DNA of 10,000 nt, taken from NCBI GenBank assembly GCA_020217035.1, contig JAIWOG010000248.1:1-10000 (forward strand), read 5' to 3'. The stretch's first letter is position 1. Each line of letters begins with the position of its first letter. Made by a program: the position numbers and the translations under genes. Below, piece after piece: positions 6,778-10,000 of the stretch. The DNA is from Magnetospirillum sp. GTDB lineage: Bacteria; Pseudomonadota; Alphaproteobacteria; Rhodospirillales; Magnetospirillaceae. A model generated the notes under the pieces. It searched no databases. It was not told the DNA's origin and was given only the letters and a program-made list of their open reading frames with translations.

Positions 6778-9038
6778 CATTGTCCCCCGGTCAGGGTGGC
6801 GAAGCGGTCGTTCAGCACGTTTGCGGTGGCATCCAGCAGTCTTAGCGCGATGTCGTCCACATGGCGGTTGCGCCAGGATTCCAGCTTTGTCCCCGCCACC
6901 CATTGATTGAAGGCGCCCAGGGCCGGGCCGCAATGAATCTGGAAATCCACCTTGTGGGCGGTGTCGCCGTCCAGGGCCCAGCGGCTGGCGTTCTTGAAAT
7001 AGCGGCGGAACACCAGCGCCATCTTGTGCTTGGGCAGGCGTTCGGCCCGCTCGACGTCCTCGGGCGGCAGGCGATTGCGCACTTCGTCCCACACCGCCAT
7101 CAGCGGGCGTTGGAAGAAGCGTTCTTCCAACTGACGCTTCGTCGCCGCGTCGATGGCATCCAGCGAGTCGAACTGGCGATAGACCGCGACCAGCTTTTCC
7201 GCCCGTGCCGGGAAGAACAATCCCTTCTTCAGCACCTGGACCTTGGACCCCAACTCGAACATCTCGCCCGACGGCGCCGTGGTCATGTCGTGGACGGCGG
7301 CTGCTTCCAGCATGTCCTTGACCGCGTCGCTGGTGCCGGCCTCGACTGTCGCCTGGTTGATGGAGCCGGTGACGATGTATTCGGCCCCCAGCACCAGCAC
7401 GGCGGCGGCGGCTTCGGGGGTGCCGATGCCGCCGCCGGCCCCCACATGGACGGTTTTGGCGAAATGCGGGAAGGCGTTGGCGGCGGCGTCCCTGACCCGC
7501 AACACCGCCGGGATCAGGGTGAAGGGCATGCCCTGGTCGGTGTGGCCGCCGGAATCCGATTCGACGGTGATGGAATCGGCCATGGGCACCTGGGCCAGCA
7601 TTTCGGCCTGGGCGGCGGTGATGGCGCCCGACTGCACCAGCTTGGCCACCAGCTTTTCCGGGGCGGCGGCCAGGAACAGGCCGGCGACGTCGGGGCGCGA
7701 CACCTTGGCGATGATCTTGTTGTCGGCGTGGATCCGCCCGCCTTCCTGGCGCAGGCCGTGGGCCCGCCAGCGCACCAAGGCGGGTGTGACCTCCATGAAG
7801 GCGGAAGCCTCGATCACCTTGACCCCGTGCTTCAGCAGCAGGTCGGCCAACTGGTCTTCGAGATAGGGATGGTTGACATGGGCGATGAAGTTGACGCCGA
7901 AGGGGGCATTCGCCGGCAATTGGGCGCGGATGGCGGTGATCGCCGCTTCCACCTCGGGCATGGGCAGGCCGCCGGCGCCGAAGAACGCCAGCATGCCGGC
8001 GCGGCCCATGCGCACCACCATGTCCACCGAGGAAATGCCCTGGTACATGGCACCGCAGACATAGGGGTGGGTCAGGCCGAAATCGGCGCAGAAGCGGCGC
8101 GAGCCCAAGCGGTCGAGGGTGAAGACGCCGGACGGGGCGTCATGGCGGGGGGCTTTGTTTTCCTCGGCTTCCAGCACGGCGGCATCCAGCGGGCCGGCCT
8201 CGGCCTCGGTGCGCCGCACCATGGGCTTGACCACCGGCGGCCCGTCGCCGATTTCGGTGACGTCCTCGAACCGCATGCCCTTGGCCAGCAGATAGCGCAG
8301 CGATTCGCACCACAGCACCGGGGCGGTGATCTGCTCGACCATGCGCTGGCGGATGGTGGCCGGGTCGTGGGGGCGGGCGGTGACGTTGGAGATCACTGTC
8401 ACTTGTGGGGCAGCGAAGGTGAAGCGGGCGGCGAAATCGGCGAACTCGGCCTGGGCCTCGGCCATGAACAGGGTGTGGAAGGCGCCGCCCACCGGCAGCA
8501 CCACGTAATGGCTGGCGCCGGCTTCGCGGAACGCCGCTTCGGCGGCGATCACCGCGTCACGCTTGCCCGACAGCACGACCTGCTTCGGGGTGTTGTAATT
8601 GGCCGGATGGATGTCGGTGAAACCATGCTGGCGCAGCACCGCATTGATCTGGTCGCCGTCCAGGCCGATGATTGCGGCCATGCCGCCGCCCTGGGCGCGG
8701 TCCATCAGCTCGCCGCGCTTCTTCACCAACTGTAATCCGGTGGCGAAATCCACCACGCCGGCGGCGAACAGGGCGGCATATTCGCCGACGCTGTGGCCCA
8801 GCACCACGTCCGGGTGCTCGGTCTGGTCCAGGAATTTCAGGGCGCTGACCACGTAAAGCGCCGGTTGGGTGAAGTTGGTCCGCGTCAGCTTTTCCATCGG
8901 CCCGTTCAGGCACAATTCGGCGATGGAATAGCCCAAGACGGCATCGGCCTCGGCGACCTGATGGGGGAAACGGGCGAACAGCTCGGCGCCCATGCCGACC
9001 CGTTGCGCCCCTTGGCCGGGAAACAGGAACGCCTTCAT
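6777..9038 (-). CDS. trans-acting malonyl-CoA acyltransferase / PfaD-type enoyl reductase fusion
   Basis: This 753-residue bifunctional protein serves trans-AT PKSs. Residues about 1-285 are a FabD-like acyltransferase: PGQGAQ near the start (oxyanion Gln9), nucleophile Ser83 in GHSVG, Arg108 in KKRGELM (the position that binds the malonyl carboxylate) and catalytic His188 in GAFHT. The GAFH form points to malonyl rather than methylmalonyl. Residues about 305-753 are a PfaD/nitronate-monooxygenase-like TIM barrel that uses FMN: SGGHTDQG at 496-503 and the phosphate-binding stretch VGAGGGIGTPEAAAA at 532-546. PfaD domains act as trans enoyl reductases. I chose the ATG at 9038 because GGGAGA sits 7 bases upstream and the ATG overlaps the transporter stop. 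An in-frame GTG at 9053 would add five residues, but it lies inside that ribosome binding site. The stop overlaps the PKS start. Both catalytic halves look intact. Which double bonds are reduced cannot be told from here. Confidence 0.95.
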   Translation of the reverse strand: MKAFLFPGQGAQRVGMGAELFARFPHQVAEADAVLGYSIAELCLNGPMEKLTRTNFTQPALYVVSALKFLDQTEHPDVVLGHSVGEYAALFAAGVVDFATGLQLVKKRGELMDRAQGGGMAAIIGLDGDQINAVLRQHGFTDIHPANYNTPKQVVLSGKRDAVIAAEAAFREAGASHYVVLPVGGAFHTLFMAEAQAEFADFAARFTFAAPQVTVISNVTARPHDPATIRQRMVEQITAPVLWCESLRYLLAKGMRFEDVTEIGDGPPVVKPMVRRTEAEAGPLDAAVLEAEENKAPRHDAPSGVFTLDRLGSRRFCADFGLTHPYVCGAMYQGISSVDMVVRMGRAGMLAFFGAGGLPMPEVEAAITAIRAQLPANAPFGVNFIAHVNHPYLEDQLADLLLKHGVKVIEASAFMEVTPALVRWRAHGLRQEGGRIHADNKIIAKVSRPDVAGLFLAAAPEKLVAKLVQSGAITAAQAEMLAQVPMADSITVESDSGGHTDQGMPFTLIPAVLRVRDAAANAFPHFAKTVHVGAGGGIGTPEAAAAVLVLGAEYIVTGSINQATVEAGTSDAVKDMLEAAAVHDMTTAPSGEMFELGSKVQVLKKGLFFPARAEKLVAVYRQFDSLDAIDAATKRQLEERFFQRPLMAVWDEVRNRLPPEDVERAERLPKHKMALVFRRYFKNASRWALDGDTAHKVDFQIHCGPALGAFNQWVAGTKLESWRNRHVDDIALRLLDATANVLNDRFATLTGGQ
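6783..6788 (-). promoter_or_regulatory. ribosome binding site of the PKS gene
   Basis: GGGGGA on the minus strand lies within the last codons of the AT-enoyl reductase gene. It is followed by CA and then tandem ATG codons at 6780 and 6777. Spacing is 2 bases to the first and 5 to the second, which favours the second ATG. Both choices overlap the upstream TGA stop (6779-6777), so the PKS is translationally coupled to the gene before it. Confidence 0.6.
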
Positions 9039-10000
9039 GACGGTGTCTCCCACGCTGCGCCGGGACGGTCCCAGACCACGCTGCCCAAATCCAGTTTCAC
9101 CACCCGGTCGGCCACGTGCCAGTACCGCTCGTCATGGGTGACGGCGACCACCAGCTTTCCTTCGGCCTTCAGCCGGGGGATCAGGGTTTCGTAGAAATAG
9201 CGGCGGAAGTGGATGTCTTGTTCCGCCGACCATTCGTCGAACAGATAGATCGGCCGGTCCTCCAGCAGCGCCGCCACCAGGGCCAGCCGCTTGCGCTGGC
9301 CGGTGGACAGGCTGGTGGTGGAAAACCGTCCGTCGATGTAACGCACCTTCGATCCCAGCCCCATGTCGTGCAGCAGATCGTTGACGCGGGCGGGATCGAC
9401 ATTCTCGGCGCCGTACAGGCGGTCGAACAAGTGGAAGTCGACGAAGATGGCGGAAAACAATTCGCGCAATCCGGCCACGTCATGGCGGGTCAGGGTTTGC
9501 CCGTCCACCCGGATGGTGCCGCGCTCGGCCGGATAAAGCCCGCACAGCAGGCGCAGGATCGTGGACTTGCCGCTGCCGTTGCCGCCGACCAGGAACACCA
9601 CCTCGCCGCGGGTCAGGTCCAGGGACAGCGGGCCGGCGGTGAAGGTCGCCTCGCCGTTTTCGGCGTGGTGGGTGAAGCCGACGCGGTCATAGCCGATGGT
9701 GGTGAAACCGGCGAAGGCTTGCGCGGCGGCGCGGGCGTCGGCGGGCGACACCCCGCCGGCCTCGGCCAGTTGGCGTTCCACCGCCAAGATGCCGTCCAAG
9801 CCCACTTGCGCACGCAGGAACATGGGCGACTGGGCGACGATCTTGGCCAACGGGCTGACGCAGAACAGCAGCACCGGGACCAGCTGGAACACCAGCAGGG
9901 TGTGGCCGTGGACGAAGGCGGGGAAGAAATAGGCGACGACGCCCAGCATCAGATAGGTGACGAAGGACGACAGCAGGATCATCTCGGCCCAATGCTCGCC
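9035..10000 (-). CDS. SyrD/PvdE-type (cyclic peptide family) ABC exporter, 5' partial
   Basis: This is a fused membrane/ATPase half-transporter of the SyrD/PvdE family, which exports non-ribosomal peptides, siderophores and related products across the inner membrane. Only the last 321 residues are visible; family members are usually about 550, so most of the N-terminal membrane domain lies beyond base 10000. The visible part begins with two hydrophobic segments (about 9910-9980 and 9840-9905), then a linker and the nucleotide-binding domain. I can see Walker A GGNGSGKST (9560-9586), the family-typical stretch SAIFVDFHLFDRLYG, the ABC signature as LSTGQRKR (a variant of LSGGQ), Walker B IYLFDE and the H-loop AVTHDE. 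The TGA stop overlaps the ATG of the next gene (ATGA), so the two are translationally coupled. The likely role is export of, or self-protection from, the polyketide made by the downstream PKS; the substrate is inferred from context only. The family call is firm. Confidence 0.95.
   Translation of the reverse strand, partial: GEHWAEMILLSSFVTYLMLGVVAYFFPAFVHGHTLLVFQLVPVLLFCVSPLAKIVAQSPMFLRAQVGLDGILAVERQLAEAGGVSPADARAAAQAFAGFTTIGYDRVGFTHHAENGEATFTAGPLSLDLTRGEVVFLVGGNGSGKSTILRLLCGLYPAERGTIRVDGQTLTRHDVAGLRELFSAIFVDFHLFDRLYGAENVDPARVNDLLHDMGLGSKVRYIDGRFSTTSLSTGQRKRLALVAALLEDRPIYLFDEWSAEQDIHFRRYFYETLIPRLKAEGKLVVAVTHDERYWHVADRVVKLDLGSVVWDRPGAAWETPS
9046..9051 (-). promoter_or_regulatory. ribosome binding site of the AT-enoyl reductase gene
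   Basis: GGGAGA on the minus strand lies 7 bases before the ATG at 9038, inside the 3' end of the transporter gene. It decides the start in favour of 9038 over the in-frame GTG at 9053, which overlaps this site. With the ATGA overlap, it suggests coupled translation. Confidence 0.7.

Noticed and set aside
3259..6906. Very long open frame on the plus strand (about 1,215 codons), and similar ones at 1168-3231 and 6861-8735
   Set aside because: They lie exactly antisense to the PKS and AT-enoyl reductase codons. Their translations are rich in Gly, Gln, His, Ala and Arg with no domain motif. Long antisense open frames are expected in high-GC DNA with strong third-position bias.
9039..9053. Alternative GTG start for the AT-enoyl reductase, five codons upstream
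   Set aside because: The GTG overlaps the GGGAGA ribosome binding site that serves the ATG at 9038. The protein from 9038 begins at the usual place for FabD-like acyltransferases.
1..10000. CRISPR arrays, insertion sequences, tRNA genes, terminators or promoters
   Set aside because: None seen. The window is coding throughout, with gene junctions that overlap by a few bases and leave no room for them.

Overview
The window is a contiguous, fully coding, minus-strand piece of a high-GC trans-AT polyketide synthase (PKS) operon. Base composition and protein style suggest a proteobacterium, probably an alphaproteobacterium of the Magnetospirillum/rhodospirillal kind. That taxonomic guess is an inference from GC bias and general familiarity, not from a marker gene. 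There is no RNA gene, mobile element, CRISPR array or intergenic gap above 300 bases. The two gene junctions are stop/start overlaps of a few bases, which implies one transcript read from high to low coordinates.

In transcription order: (1) 10000 to 9035, the C-terminal 321 residues of a SyrD/PvdE-type (cyclic peptide family) ABC exporter; its 5' end lies outside the window. (2) 9038 to 6777, a fused acyltransferase-enoyl reductase (malonyl-CoA AT plus PfaD-type FMN domain), the trans-acting enzyme that loads and reduces chains for AT-less PKS modules. (3) 6777 (or 6780) to below 1, a giant AT-less PKS whose first about 2,260 residues are visible. Its domain order is KS-DH-KR-ACP, then KS, a DH-like domain that has lost both catalytic residues, and the first helix of another ACP.

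These genes fit together as follows. The AT half of the fusion charges the ACPs with malonyl units. PKS module 1 condenses, ketoreduces and dehydrates to an alpha,beta-unsaturated thioester. Module 2 receives that enoyl chain with a divergent KS followed by a non-catalytic DH fold. The PfaD half may reduce selected double bonds, and the exporter probably removes the product. KS-DH-KR-ACP followed by KS-(dead DH fold)-ACP is the arrangement known from polyketide branching modules (KS-B-ACP in rhizoxin RhiE; KS-X-ACP in glutarimide PKSs), where a malonyl unit is added to the beta carbon of an enoyl thioester. The best working hypothesis is therefore a glutarimide- or lactone-forming branching PKS. 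The sesbanimide-type clusters reported from Magnetospirillum and other alphaproteobacteria are a plausible comparison. The amidotransferase and loading ACP that a glutarimide pathway needs are not in this window, so the product assignment remains an inference.
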